Assembly: GCA_902537425.1 (NCBI GenBank)
Contig: CACBBD010000001.1
Location: 1-64,000, forward strand
Direction of reading: 5' to 3'
Length of the DNA stretch: 64,000 nucleotides
Origin: an uncultured SAR86 cluster bacterium
GTDB lineage: Bacteria; Pseudomonadota; Gammaproteobacteria; Magnimaribacterales; Magnimaribacteraceae
Shown here: in pieces, positions 26,799-36,154 of the stretch
Position numbering within the stretch: position 1 is the first letter of the stretch
How the letters are laid out: every line of letters begins with the position of its first letter
The notes under the pieces: model-generated
Database searches by the model: none
What the model saw: only the letters and a program-made list of their open reading frames with translations
Told to the model about the DNA's origin: nothing
Made by a program: the position numbers and the translations under genes

Positions 26799-26826
26799 AT
26801 TGTGACATTTGGTATGTCTAAGTCAA
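26799..26826 (-). promoter_or_regulatory. Candidate promoter of the ilv operon
   Basis: On the minus strand, TTGACT (26826-26821) and CACAAT (26804-26799) are separated by 16 nt, about 43 nt upstream of the ilvI ATG. The -35 matches 5 of 6 and the -10 4 of 6 consensus positions. No attenuator hairpin follows. Confidence 0.35.
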
Positions 26827-26848
26827 GAAAACCTTATACTAACTGCAT

Positions 26849-27793
26849 CTAGGGGGTTTTTGAAATAGAGAATTTAAAATTGCCATCTCTTGTTAAGACA
26901 ATGTCAGATAATTTGGGTAGTTCTTCTAAAATATAGTGCGTTAAACGCTCATAATGCATGACAAAACGATACACCTCTTCTTTTGTCATTATCTTATTTT
27001 TTAGATCTTTATCTTTGACAGTCTTTGCTAATGTCTGCTCTTGTATCCACCTACTTTCATAAACAAAATCCATATTAGGTACTTTTATCATTACCAATAG
27101 ATCAAACAAAGAAAACAGAGTCTGATAGTCCTTAGATAGCTCCTGGTTACTCCATTTAGACCAAATTCCTTCTGGATCTTCCTCCTTTTCGAGCTGATTT
27201 AAAGGTGGCAGCCAATTCTCTTCAGGCAATGGCTTAGCCCCACCACACCATGCATCAAAAAAAATAAAATCAGGTTTTCCTTTGTATATAGGCCATTCTT
27301 CTGAAGGATAATGTCGATCTTCAGGTTTACAAAAGGCGGGAACCTTAGTCTCTGTCTCAGGACTTGCATTGGATAGTTCATTGATCAGATCCAAACCCAT
27401 TTGGATATCATGAGTTCCTGGCACTCCTCTTACATAACAAAGTGGATGGATTTCCTCTGCGAGAGATCTTCTTTCTTCTTGGGACTTGTAAATATCGTCA
27501 ATAGAAAATCCCATAGCGGGTCGTTTTACAGTTTCATTTAGTACTTTTTGTATAAAAAAAGAAAGTGTTGTCTTTCCAGAACCTTGTCCCCCCGTAAAAC
27601 AAATAAAATATGGTTGATTTCTTTTAGGAAATGTCTGATCTAGGTATAAAGAGATTGGAGTGACTATTTCAGCTAAAAATTCTTCACTCAAATTCTCTAT
27701 TTTCATTTGTTCAGCCAAATTAAATAAATTATTTTTGGATAGATCAAATAAGCTTCTAACTGCTTCATCGCTAGCATTTGGGAAGTTAGTCAT
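26849..27793 (-). CDS. D-glycerate 3-kinase-like P-loop kinase
   Basis: 314-residue cytoplasmic kinase of the plant GLYK/yeast YGR205W-type P-loop family. Walker A is FTGGQGSGKTTLS (about 65-77), followed by SIDDIYKSQEERRSLA and the HPLCYVRGVPGTHDIQMG signature shared with glycerate kinases, then a DAWCGG-type segment (FFDAWCGGAKP). It likely phosphorylates D-glycerate to 3-phosphoglycerate, though uridine-kinase-like alternatives exist. Its start overlaps the stop of the neighbouring beta-hydroxyacid dehydrogenase gene by 8 bp, and the two fit successive steps from tartronate semialdehyde to 3-phosphoglycerate (inference). Confidence 0.8.
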   Translation of the reverse strand: MTNFPNASDEAVRSLFDLSKNNLFNLAEQMKIENLSEEFLAEIVTPISLYLDQTFPKRNQPYFICFTGGQGSGKTTLSFFIQKVLNETVKRPAMGFSIDDIYKSQEERRSLAEEIHPLCYVRGVPGTHDIQMGLDLINELSNASPETETKVPAFCKPEDRHYPSEEWPIYKGKPDFIFFDAWCGGAKPLPEENWLPPLNQLEKEEDPEGIWSKWSNQELSKDYQTLFSLFDLLVMIKVPNMDFVYESRWIQEQTLAKTVKDKDLKNKIMTKEEVYRFVMHYERLTHYILEELPKLSDIVLTRDGNFKFSISKTP

Positions 27794-28655
27794 TAATTTG
27801 TAATCTTTTCAATAAGCTGGAAGTATCCCACCTGCTGCCACCCATATTTTGGATATCTTCGTAAAATCCATCTATGAGTTTCGTAATTTCAAGGCTAACA
27901 CCTTGTTTTTCTGCTTCTTGCATTGCAATTTTTAGATCTTTGCGCATATGATCAACCGCGAAACCGTGATCGTAATGATCTTGAGACATAGATTCCCAGC
28001 GGTTATCCATTTGCCATGATTGTGCTGCTCCTTTTGATATAACTTCTATTACTTCTTCAGTTACTAAACCAGCTTTTTCTGAAAAATTTAGACCTTCAGA
28101 AAGTCCTTGAACTAATCCAGCTATACATATTTGATTCACCATTTTGGTAAGCTGACCTGCTCCTGATGACCCCATTAATTTTGTAAATTTTGCATAACAG
28201 TTCATAGTGATGTTTACCTTTTCGAATGCATCTTTATCTCCACCTGCCATAATCGTGAGGGAACCATTCTCTGCGCCCGCTTGGCCACCCGAAACAGGAG
28301 CATCTATGTAATGAACTCCCTTTTTTAAGCACATCTCACTCATTTCACTTGAAAGAATAGAAGATGTTGTGGTGTGATCAACGATGATACCTCCCGGTGA
28401 TATGGAACTTAAAATACCATTTTCTCCTGATATAACTTCTCTCACATCATCGTCATTTCCGATACACAAATAAATCTCTTCACAGATATTACCTAGTTCT
28501 GCTGGACTATTAACAATCTCACCTTTATATGTTTTAACCCAATTTTCTGCCTTAGCAACAGTACGATTGAAGACTAGAGTTGGATATTGCTTTGATATGT
28601 ATCCAGCCATTGGAAATCCCATTACTCCTAATCCAATAAATCCTCTAGTTTTCAT
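27786..28655 (-). CDS. Beta-hydroxyacid dehydrogenase (3-hydroxyisobutyrate dehydrogenase/tartronate semialdehyde reductase family)
   Basis: 289 residues, typical length. Rossmann start FIGLGVMGFPMAGYI, substrate-binding DAPVSGGQAGAENGSLTIMAGG, and the catalytic-lysine helix GAGQLTKMVNQI (lysine present). The family reduces or oxidises small 3-hydroxy acids with NAD(P). The overlapping glycerate kinase gene favours tartronate semialdehyde reductase (GarR/GlxR-like), producing D-glycerate, over 3-hydroxyisobutyrate dehydrogenase. Overlaps the pgeF stop by 4 bp. Confidence 0.88.
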   Translation of the reverse strand: MKTRGFIGLGVMGFPMAGYISKQYPTLVFNRTVAKAENWVKTYKGEIVNSPAELGNICEEIYLCIGNDDDVREVISGENGILSSISPGGIIVDHTTTSSILSSEMSEMCLKKGVHYIDAPVSGGQAGAENGSLTIMAGGDKDAFEKVNITMNCYAKFTKLMGSSGAGQLTKMVNQICIAGLVQGLSEGLNFSEKAGLVTEEVIEVISKGAAQSWQMDNRWESMSQDHYDHGFAVDHMRKDLKIAMQEAEKQGVSLEITKLIDGFYEDIQNMGGSRWDTSSLLKRLQIND

Positions 28656-29344
28656 TCATTTCTCCAAATGATAGAAAGTATTCTATTTTCAGTATGATCT
28701 CTTCTATAAGAAAATAATGATTCTGATTCGAATGTGCAAACCGAAGAGAGATCTACATTAATATTATATTTTCCCAAAATTCTTTTCGCCTCTCCGTGGA
28801 GGCTAAATAGCCATTTATCATTGCCTTTCTCTTTAAAGTTGGATTCTGATTCATCATCCTTATTTACAAAAGATTCATATAGATCATAGCCAACTTCGTA
28901 GTTTTTCTGGGATATTGAAGGCCCTATCCATGCAGATACATCAGAACAGCCTTTAGTAAATGAGGACAATGTAGATTCAATTACTCCTGATAAAAGACCT
29001 TTCCAACCTGCATGCAGCATTGCAAACTCACTACCATCTTTTTTTGATAAAGCGATAGGTAAACAGTCTGCAGTCAAAACTCCCAAGGCAAGATTGCTGG
29101 TCGAAGAGAATAGAGAATCTGTTTCATCGATAGGTAATGATGAATGAGACAATATTATTTCTAATTTATTTCCATGGACCTGGTCCATATATTGAATAGG
29201 GATATCCTCGAATTTAGTAAAAACTTTCAGTATTCGAGATTTTTCTGGGCTTATATTATTTTTGTAGAAATAGTCTTTGGTGAATGATACGCACTGAATT
29301 TTATCTCCAAGGGGTGCTATTGGTTTTAAAAAGTCAGGACCCAT
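28652..29344 (-). CDS. pgeF: Peptidoglycan editing factor, multicopper-oxidase-like fold (YfiH family)
   Basis: 230-residue cytoplasmic protein with the family's metal-ligand motifs: TADCLPIAL, MLHAGWKGLLSGV and the late WIGPSISQKNYEVG, plus YSYRRD-like FSYRRDHTENRILSIIW at the end. In E. coli it removes wrongly incorporated L-serine from UDP-MurNAc-peptide. Sits directly after rluD with an 11-bp overlap, the same neighbour as in E. coli. Confidence 0.93.
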   Translation of the reverse strand: MGPDFLKPIAPLGDKIQCVSFTKDYFYKNNISPEKSRILKVFTKFEDIPIQYMDQVHGNKLEIILSHSSLPIDETDSLFSSTSNLALGVLTADCLPIALSKKDGSEFAMLHAGWKGLLSGVIESTLSSFTKGCSDVSAWIGPSISQKNYEVGYDLYESFVNKDDESESNFKEKGNDKWLFSLHGEAKRILGKYNINVDLSSVCTFESESLFSYRRDHTENRILSIIWRNE

Positions 29345-30290
29345 TTTCTTTTATTTGGTTTAGCAGAGTTTGCATATCTGAGGGCATTGGAGCTTTAAAT
29401 AATAACAACTCTCCACTAGAGGGATGGTTTAATCGAAGTTCCTCTGCGTGCAAGGCTTGTCTTTTAAAGTCGGAAATTATTTTTTTTTGCTTTTCACTTG
29501 ATCCTCGAGAAAATTTATTTCTACTGCCATAAAGAGGATCACCAATTATAGGGAAGCCTATATGAGATAAATGAACTCTTATCTGGTGAGTACGTCCAGT
29601 TTCCAAGTTTATCTTTAATAAAGAATACCCATCTAGGTTTTCAAGAATGCTAAACCTTGTAATTGCTTCCTTTCCATTTTGATTAACAGCTTGCTTTGTC
29701 CTTATTTTTGGATGCCTTCCAATGGGTTCATTTATCGTTTTGCTGATAACCGGCACTCCTACGACCATTGCTAAATATGTTCTAGTTACTGATCTTTCCT
29801 TGAGTTGCTCGACTAAATTAAGATAAGAGCTTTCTGTTTTAGATATAACCATCAAACCAGATGTGTCTTTATCTAGTCTATGAACTATTCCTGCTCGGGG
29901 CAGGAAGCTGAGATTCTCATCATGAGCTAATAAAGCATTCACCAAGGTTCCAGTTCTATTTCCTGAGCCCGGATGAACAACCAAGCCTGCAGGCTTATTA
30001 ATTATTAATATTTCTGTGTCCTCAAAAATTACATCAAGAGCAATATCTTCAGGAAGATCGATTAATTGAGACTCTTCCAAAAAATTTACTGAGACAGCAT
30101 CATCTGTTTGCATAATATATTTGGATTTGACTTCCTTACTATTAACAAGTAAGTCACCATCTTTGATCCACCTCTGAATATGTGCTCTTGAATAATTAGG
30201 GAATTGTTTTGCAGTTATTAGATCAACCCTTTGTCCTTGGTCGGCAGGAAGAGCGATGTAATTCAGTGATATCTTTTTTTTATTTTCCAT
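29334..30290 (-). CDS. rluD: 23S rRNA pseudouridine synthase RluD
   Basis: 318 residues from ATG 30290 (a TTG 39 nt earlier is less likely). An S4 RNA-binding domain (about 15-75: GQRVDLITAKQFPNYSRAHIQRWIKDGDLLVN) precedes the RluA-type catalytic domain with the HRLDKDTSGLMV motif, whose aspartate is the catalytic residue, and the later GRTHQIRVHLSHIGFPIIGD. It converts uridines 1911, 1915 and 1917 of helix 69 in 23S rRNA. Divergent from bamD across 72 bp, the same order as in E. coli. Confidence 0.94.
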   Translation of the reverse strand: MENKKKISLNYIALPADQGQRVDLITAKQFPNYSRAHIQRWIKDGDLLVNSKEVKSKYIMQTDDAVSVNFLEESQLIDLPEDIALDVIFEDTEILIINKPAGLVVHPGSGNRTGTLVNALLAHDENLSFLPRAGIVHRLDKDTSGLMVISKTESSYLNLVEQLKERSVTRTYLAMVVGVPVISKTINEPIGRHPKIRTKQAVNQNGKEAITRFSILENLDGYSLLKINLETGRTHQIRVHLSHIGFPIIGDPLYGSRNKFSRGSSEKQKKIISDFKRQALHAEELRLNHPSSGELLLFKAPMPSDMQTLLNQIKENGS

Positions 30291-30362
30291 TAAACCAGAT
30301 TGGAACCCATCAAACCTTTTTCTGTCCAAGAACTAGTCTGATCTGTAGAATTCACAAGTTAT

Positions 30363-31238
30363 ATGACAATGCTTCATAATTTTATTAATTCTAGCAAGAG
30401 AAATCTCGGTATATTAGGGATTTTTATGCTTTTGCTAATAGTTTCTTCTTGTTCATCAAATGAGGAAATGCCTGATGAGCGATTAGTAGAAAAAGAACTT
30501 TATGATCAAGCCCAAACTCGATTAAAAAATGGAAGCTTTTCAACTGCTATCTTGAGCTTAGAAGCCCTTGAATCGAGATTCCCTTTTGGTAGATATGCAG
30601 AGCAAGCGCAAGCAGAACTAATTTACGCTTATTATATGAATTCACAATTTGAAGCCAGTCAATCAGCTGCTGAAAGATTTATAAATCTTCATCCAAGGCA
30701 TTCTCATACTGGTTATGCCTTTTATATGAAAGGCCTTGCAGCCTTCACAGATGATTCAGGCTTATTTTCAAGATATTTCCAATCTGACTTAGCAAAAAGA
30801 GAGGTCGTGATGGCCCAAACCTCCTTTGGTGAACTATCAGAATTCATTTCTAGATATCCAGACAGTAAATATGTTCCTCATGCAAAACAAAGAATGATTT
30901 ATTTAAGAAATCTTTTAGCTGAACACGAAATATACGTAGCTGATTTTTATATGAAAAGAGGCGCCTATCTAGCTGCAATAGGTAGAGCAAAATATGTAAT
31001 AGAAAATTTACCAAACACCCCACAGACTCCTTTTGCACTCTCAATCCTAGTTGAGGCTTATGAAATACTTGGGTACGAAGATTTAAGAAAAACAAGCTTA
31101 GAAATACTCAATGCTAATTATCCAAACTTTGATTTTCAAGGAAATGAATCAGTTAAAGAAAGGTCATGGGCTAATATTCTCACCTTAGGATTGATTGGCA
31201 AAGAAGATATAAAAAGACCTACTGCCGAGACTCCCTGA
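30363..31238 (+). CDS. bamD: Outer-membrane assembly lipoprotein BamD
   Basis: 291-residue lipoprotein of the BAM complex that inserts outer-membrane proteins. Signal peptide and lipobox (LIVSSC) at about 20-31, then five TPR-like helix pairs, including ELYDQAQTRLKNGSFSTAILSLEALESRFPFGRYAEQAQ and the conserved YPDSKY repeat. An alternative ATG is two codons downstream. Its size exceeds E. coli BamD (245) because of a longer C-terminal tail. Confidence 0.94.
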   Translation: MTMLHNFINSSKRNLGILGIFMLLLIVSSCSSNEEMPDERLVEKELYDQAQTRLKNGSFSTAILSLEALESRFPFGRYAEQAQAELIYAYYMNSQFEASQSAAERFINLHPRHSHTGYAFYMKGLAAFTDDSGLFSRYFQSDLAKREVVMAQTSFGELSEFISRYPDSKYVPHAKQRMIYLRNLLAEHEIYVADFYMKRGAYLAAIGRAKYVIENLPNTPQTPFALSILVEAYEILGYEDLRKTSLEILNANYPNFDFQGNESVKERSWANILTLGLIGKEDIKRPTAETP

Positions 31239-31240
31239 AA

Positions 31241-31450
31241 ATGTGGCAATTGATTATCCTGATTGCGGTAATCCTATTGGTTTACATAACATCAAGACTG
31301 ACTAGTAATAAAAAAATAGAATTTAAAACAAACAAAATAGAAATTGTTAAGTGTTGCGTGTGTGATTTAAATACTCCCTCTTCGGAATCAATCAGAAAAG
31401 GTGAATATTGGTTTTGTTCCAAGGAGTGTATGGTTAAAAACGATATCTAA
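31241..31450 (+). CDS. PP0621-like small protein with TM helix and zinc-ribbon motif
   Basis: 69 residues: one N-terminal TM helix (about 2-18), a basic linker, then four cysteines arranged CCVCDLNTPSSESIRKGEYWFCSKEC, a treble-clef or YHS-like zinc site. This resembles the PP0621 family of unknown function in gammaproteobacteria. The ATG lies 2 nt after the bamD stop. The 3' end overlaps the convergent DUF5916 gene by 17 bp. Confidence 0.7.
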   Translation: MWQLIILIAVILLVYITSRLTSNKKIEFKTNKIEIVKCCVCDLNTPSSESIRKGEYWFCSKECMVKNDI

Positions 31451-33749
31451 CCTTCACAGTGAAGGTATCTGCCTGAGGATCATTCCAAGGCCTTTTATAA
31501 ATCTCACTCAAACTATCCTCTTCATCGAATTCAACTATCCTTCCGCCTCGAGAATAGACAACATATAAATAAGCTAGGGGTAATATTTCATATCGATATC
31601 GAATTTGAAACGCTAAATCACTTAAAGTAAAAGGGTCTATCTGAGTATCTAGTGAATTCAGATTTCCTTCTATATCGCTTAGATAGGGTTTTGGATCTCG
31701 AGCCGTAAAACCTACCATTTGTGCCTTGAGTCTCAATTCATGCTTATCTCCCCCAAACCAATTTATAGAAGCGACAGTAGTCTTTTGCTTCTTTTGGTAA
31801 ATGCCAAAGAAATTGTCCTGAATCCAATTTAACCAGTCATCCTCTTCAGCATAGTTGTACATTAGAGAAAAATTTAAGTTGTCTCTTGGAGCGAAATCTA
31901 ATTTAGCTGTATAAATATCAGAAAATCCAAGAGCAGATCCTCCAAACTGCTCGCCCATCTGACGTTTGTATTCAACATAGTAGTTGAAGAAATCTTGAGA
32001 AGCACCCTTATACTGCAGTGCACCGCCATAATTCTTGGGCTTATTAACATACCAGTATATTGGGTTTCCTCTGGTGATCCAAAAGTCTTTAGTTTTTGTT
32101 CTATAAAATATCGAGCTTTCTAGATATGAAGTATCTCGAAAAGTTGTCTTATTGTTAAGGTATAAAAAATCATTTGATTTTATAAGATCCCCATTAGCTT
32201 CGTGTCCTATTCCGAATTCAAAAGTATTAGAAAGAAAGATAGAAGACTCATTGAAATCATTCTTTTTATATCCATTTTGGAAACCACCAAAGAAATAATC
32301 ATCAATAATCTGATAACCCATGTCGTTTATGTCTGTATCCTCATCAAAAAAAAATAAAAAGGCATCTGTATATCGTTGAGAACTGGGTGAAGACGTTAGT
32401 CTAAATCTAAATGCCTCTCCTGATTTTTCAGAATTATCAATTCCTTGTTCTGTATCTGATGTGATGTAAATTGCATCTATTCGCGTCTTATCTGAGTACC
32501 GATAAACTAAATCCATAGAATGAACATCAGCTGTTCTGTCTAATACAGGCCGATCAGTATGTGTACCTAAGTATCCTAATGAAAAATCTTCAAAATTCTT
32601 TCTTGCCCTTAAAGAGTAAAAGTCTCTACCCTTACTGAAAGTTTCATCTGCCTCAGAAGCGCCTAAAAAACCAAAATCTAAAGTCTCCCCTTGTTGGGTA
32701 TAACGAATAGCATAGTCAATATCATTTATACCGAGCTGACTTGACTCACAATAATCTTTTAAAGAACCTTCAAAACGAGAGCAATTATAGTCGGGTGCGG
32801 CTCCTATTCTCCTAGTATTGATTAAATAGAAATAGGTAAATCCCTTAACATCAAAAAGAGAATGATTTTCTGAAAAGAATGGCCTTTTGTCAGAGTAAAA
32901 AGTTTCTGAAGAAGAAAAGTTTACAACCAGTTCATCACTCTCAACTTGTCCAAAATCTGGATTAATTGCTACGTTCAATTGCTTGCCAGAGTCTATCTTC
33001 CAGAAAATTTCAGCCCCAACCTTTTCATTAGTTTCATTGAGAACCCTATCATCTAAAGCAGTAATGTAGGGAAAGAAATCAATTTTTGATACGCTATAGT
33101 TTTTAAATTTGTAAGGGTGAAAAAGAGAAATGAATTTTTCTTGCCTTGGATTGCCCTTGATGGTTGTATTCACCCTCCATTCAGCTGCTAGTAACCTCCA
33201 GAAGGAAAGTTTGACTTCCCTAAAATCTCCATTTACAGCTTTCATTGGTGCAATAGACCAAGGTATAAACATTTCTGCATACCAATAGTCTTGATCTACA
33301 AAAACTCCGGACTTCCAGTCCGCATCCCAATCATAATTAACTTCATTTTCATTTCTGTAGATTCCATCCGCTATAGACCCTCCTGCCGAAACTGTAAAGG
33401 CATATGCAGCCAATCCATCGCCATCAAAATCAATTGCAAGGCCGGCTTTATCTGCATTAGCCATCTCATCGTCTCTTTCGTGTCTATTGGCTCGAATGGT
33501 TTCTTTATCTTGTTTATTTATAAAACCAAGATAAATTCCTTTTTCATCCTCGAGGATTAAAACCTTTTGAAAATCTTTAGGTTCATTTAATGTGAAAGGA
33601 AGAGACTCATAATACTTTGTATATTCATTTGCACTTTTCCATGCGGAATCATCCAACTTTCCGTCAATATTAATTTCATGCGATAAAACTGATGAAGTAA
33701 AAAAACAAATATAAAGAAAGGCCAAATACGCTTTCAGCCTCCAATGCAC
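31434..33749 (-). CDS. CBM9-like/DUF5916 outer-membrane protein, paralog 1
   Basis: About 771-residue exported protein. Signal peptide, an N-terminal CBM9-like domain (about 25-210: INIDGKLDDSAWKSA, IYLGF, WYAEMFIPW), then a DUF5916 region beginning NVAINPDFGQVESDELVVNFSSSETF...KRPFF and continuing as amphipathic strands to a terminal FTVKVRYRF. The C-terminal phenylalanine and strand pattern suggest an outer-membrane barrel. The function is not established; CBM9-like domains often bind glycans. GTG 33749 is chosen because GGGGAG lies 5 nt upstream; a TTG 18 nt earlier is possible. Last of three tandem paralogs; it overlaps the PP0621-like gene's 3' end. Confidence 0.85.
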   Translation of the reverse strand: MHWRLKAYLAFLYICFFTSSVLSHEINIDGKLDDSAWKSANEYTKYYESLPFTLNEPKDFQKVLILEDEKGIYLGFINKQDKETIRANRHERDDEMANADKAGLAIDFDGDGLAAYAFTVSAGGSIADGIYRNENEVNYDWDADWKSGVFVDQDYWYAEMFIPWSIAPMKAVNGDFREVKLSFWRLLAAEWRVNTTIKGNPRQEKFISLFHPYKFKNYSVSKIDFFPYITALDDRVLNETNEKVGAEIFWKIDSGKQLNVAINPDFGQVESDELVVNFSSSETFYSDKRPFFSENHSLFDVKGFTYFYLINTRRIGAAPDYNCSRFEGSLKDYCESSQLGINDIDYAIRYTQQGETLDFGFLGASEADETFSKGRDFYSLRARKNFEDFSLGYLGTHTDRPVLDRTADVHSMDLVYRYSDKTRIDAIYITSDTEQGIDNSEKSGEAFRFRLTSSPSSQRYTDAFLFFFDEDTDINDMGYQIIDDYFFGGFQNGYKKNDFNESSIFLSNTFEFGIGHEANGDLIKSNDFLYLNNKTTFRDTSYLESSIFYRTKTKDFWITRGNPIYWYVNKPKNYGGALQYKGASQDFFNYYVEYKRQMGEQFGGSALGFSDIYTAKLDFAPRDNLNFSLMYNYAEEDDWLNWIQDNFFGIYQKKQKTTVASINWFGGDKHELRLKAQMVGFTARDPKPYLSDIEGNLNSLDTQIDPFTLSDLAFQIRYRYEILPLAYLYVVYSRGGRIVEFDEEDSLSEIYKRPWNDPQADTFTVKVRYRF

Positions 33750-33795
33750 CGATACTCCCCATTTCAAGATGGAGGTATTCTAGTTGCAGAGTGAT

Positions 33796-36126
33796 TTAAA
33801 ATCTATATCTAACTTTAACTGTAAAAGTATCTGCTTGAGGATGATTCCAGGGTCTTTTGTAAATCTCCTGAATATTATTTTCTTCGTCAAATTCAACAAT
33901 CCTTCCCCCCCGAGAATATACTACGTATAGATAAGCAAGCGGCAGGATCTCATAACGATACCTTACTTGAAAAGCTAAATCACTTAATGTAAAAGGATCG
34001 AGTGATGAATCTGCTGAGATTAGATTTCCATCAAAATCACTCTGGTATGATTGCGGATTTCTCGCAGTGAATCCAACCATCTGTGCTTTCAATCTCAGCT
34101 CATGCTTATACCCTCCAAACCAATTAATAGCAGCGACTGTGGTTTTTTGCTTTTTCTTGTAAATTCCAAAAAAATTATCATTTAGCCAATTCAACCAGTC
34201 ATTTTCATCCACTAAATTAAACATCAAACTAAGATTTAAATTATCCCTCGGTGCGAAGTCTAGCCAAGCTGTATAAACATCAGATAAACCCAATGCTGTG
34301 CCATTGAATCTTTGTCCTTTTTGTCTTTTGTATTCTAAATAATAATTAAAGAAATCACCGGAAGGTCCTGAGAATTTTATCTCCGCACCATAGTTTTCAG
34401 GTTTTTTAACATACCAATATTTAAGATTTCCTCTTGTGATCCAGTAATCCTTTGAGGATTGTCGAAAAAAAAATATATTTTCTAATGAACTAGAATTCTT
34501 GAAAGAAGCTTTATTGGTAATGTAGAGAAAATCACTGGCTTTATTAAAGTCTGCATTTGCTTCACGACCTAGTCCAAATTCCATTTGATTGAATAAGAAA
34601 ATCGAAGAATCATTGAATTGATTAGTCTTAAGACCTTTTTTTGCGCCCATAAAGAAATAATCGTCTGTTCTCTGATAACCCATATCATTTAGATCTGAGG
34701 CTTCGTCAAAGAAATTGATAAAAACATCATAATATGTTTTTTGCGATGGAGAATTAACATATTTGAATCTAAAAATTTCTCCCTTTTTATTCAAAAGATT
34801 ATTCTGCGAAACATCTGAAAAGGCATAAATTGTATCTATTCGAGTTTTATCATTTGGAAGATATGTAAAATCTAATGAGTGAACATCTGCCTTTCTATCT
34901 AAAATTGGCCTATCTGTTTTAGTTCCTAAATATCCAAGAGTGAGATCTTTAAAGTTTTTTCTTACTCTAAAAGAATAAAAATCTCGACCTTTACTGAAGT
35001 TCTCATCAGCTTCTGAAGCCCCTAGAAATCCAAAATCAAAACTTTCATTTTGTAATGTATACCTTAGCGCATAATCAATATCATTAATTCCAACTTCAGA
35101 TTTTTTGCAATATTCTTCTATGACAGAAGTATATTTTGAACAATTGTAGTCCGGCGCTCCACCTATCCGCCTTGTATTAACTACATAGAAAAAGCTCATC
35201 CCTTTTACATCAAAGAGGGAATGATTTTCTGAAAAGAAAGGCCTTTTATCTGAATAGAATGTTTCAGATGAAGAGAAATTTACTACAAGCTCATCACTCT
35301 CAACTTGTCCAAAATCTGGGTTTATAGCAACATTGAGTTGTTGACCAGAATTAATTTTCCAAAAGATTTCTGCACCAACTTTTTCTGAACTTTCATTTCG
35401 AACTCTATCGTCCGATAGAGTCAAGTAAGGAAAAAAATCGATTTTCGAAATACTATAGTTATTGAATTCATATGCATGAAATAAAGACATGTACTTCTCT
35501 TGTCGTGCGTTACCTTTGATAGATGAATTAACTTTCCACTCAGCTGCTAGAAGTCTCCAAAAATTAAGTTTTACTTCTCTTTTAGGACCCACTAAAGATT
35601 TCATGGGAGCGATAGTCCAAGGTATAAATATTTCAGCGTACCAAAAATCTTCCTCTACATTGACACCTGATTTCCAATCGGCATCCCAATCGTAATTTAT
35701 TTCATTCTCATTTCTGTAGATACCATCACTTATTGACCCTCCCGCGGAAACAGAAAAACTATATGCGACAAGACCATTGCCATCGAAATCAATTGAAACA
35801 CCGACTTTATCTGCGTTTGACATCTCATCATCTCTTTCATGTTTATTGGCTCTTACTTGATCCCTCTTTTGCTGGTTGATAAATCCAAAGTAAATTCCAT
35901 CTGAATCTTGATGTATCAAGACCTTCTGAAAATTACTGGGAGAATTGAGCGTAAAAGGAAAGGTCTCGTAAAACTGTGTATATTCTTCAGCAGATTCCCA
36001 AAAGGGATCATCCAGCTTTCCATCGATGCTTATCTCATTTGAATGAGATAAAGTTGATATGCTGAAAAAACAAAAAAAGGCTATATAAAATCTTAGCCTT
36101 AAAAGGAAAAGTATAGCTCTAATCAA
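33796..36126 (-). CDS. CBM9-like/DUF5916 outer-membrane protein, paralog 2
   Basis: 776 residues with the same architecture as its neighbours: signal peptide, CBM9-like domain (ISIDGKLDDPFWESA, IFIPWTIAPMKS), DUF5916 core (NVAINPDFGQVESDELVVNF) and C-terminal FTVKVRYRF. Closest to paralog 1: their last 60 residues are almost identical and both have two cysteines (DYNCS and a later C) in the same loop. Starts at TTG with no strong ribosome site; no earlier ATG precedes the signal peptide. The gap to paralog 1's first start candidate is 28 bp. Confidence 0.85.
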   Translation of the reverse strand: MIRAILFLLRLRFYIAFFCFFSISTLSHSNEISIDGKLDDPFWESAEEYTQFYETFPFTLNSPSNFQKVLIHQDSDGIYFGFINQQKRDQVRANKHERDDEMSNADKVGVSIDFDGNGLVAYSFSVSAGGSISDGIYRNENEINYDWDADWKSGVNVEEDFWYAEIFIPWTIAPMKSLVGPKREVKLNFWRLLAAEWKVNSSIKGNARQEKYMSLFHAYEFNNYSISKIDFFPYLTLSDDRVRNESSEKVGAEIFWKINSGQQLNVAINPDFGQVESDELVVNFSSSETFYSDKRPFFSENHSLFDVKGMSFFYVVNTRRIGGAPDYNCSKYTSVIEEYCKKSEVGINDIDYALRYTLQNESFDFGFLGASEADENFSKGRDFYSFRVRKNFKDLTLGYLGTKTDRPILDRKADVHSLDFTYLPNDKTRIDTIYAFSDVSQNNLLNKKGEIFRFKYVNSPSQKTYYDVFINFFDEASDLNDMGYQRTDDYFFMGAKKGLKTNQFNDSSIFLFNQMEFGLGREANADFNKASDFLYITNKASFKNSSSLENIFFFRQSSKDYWITRGNLKYWYVKKPENYGAEIKFSGPSGDFFNYYLEYKRQKGQRFNGTALGLSDVYTAWLDFAPRDNLNLSLMFNLVDENDWLNWLNDNFFGIYKKKQKTTVAAINWFGGYKHELRLKAQMVGFTARNPQSYQSDFDGNLISADSSLDPFTLSDLAFQVRYRYEILPLAYLYVVYSRGGRIVEFDEENNIQEIYKRPWNHPQADTFTVKVRYRF

Positions 36127-36154
36127 GATCCGGCTATTCTAGATGTCCAGGATC

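Noticed and set aside
26713-26800. Leader-peptide-like frame MLNLLGFGATLYKY before ilvI, Leu-rich and ending just before the ilvI ATG
   Set aside because: It has no ribosome site, no Ile/Val run, no terminator hairpin follows, and its ATG lies within the best -10 candidate, so it would not be transcribed from that promoter.
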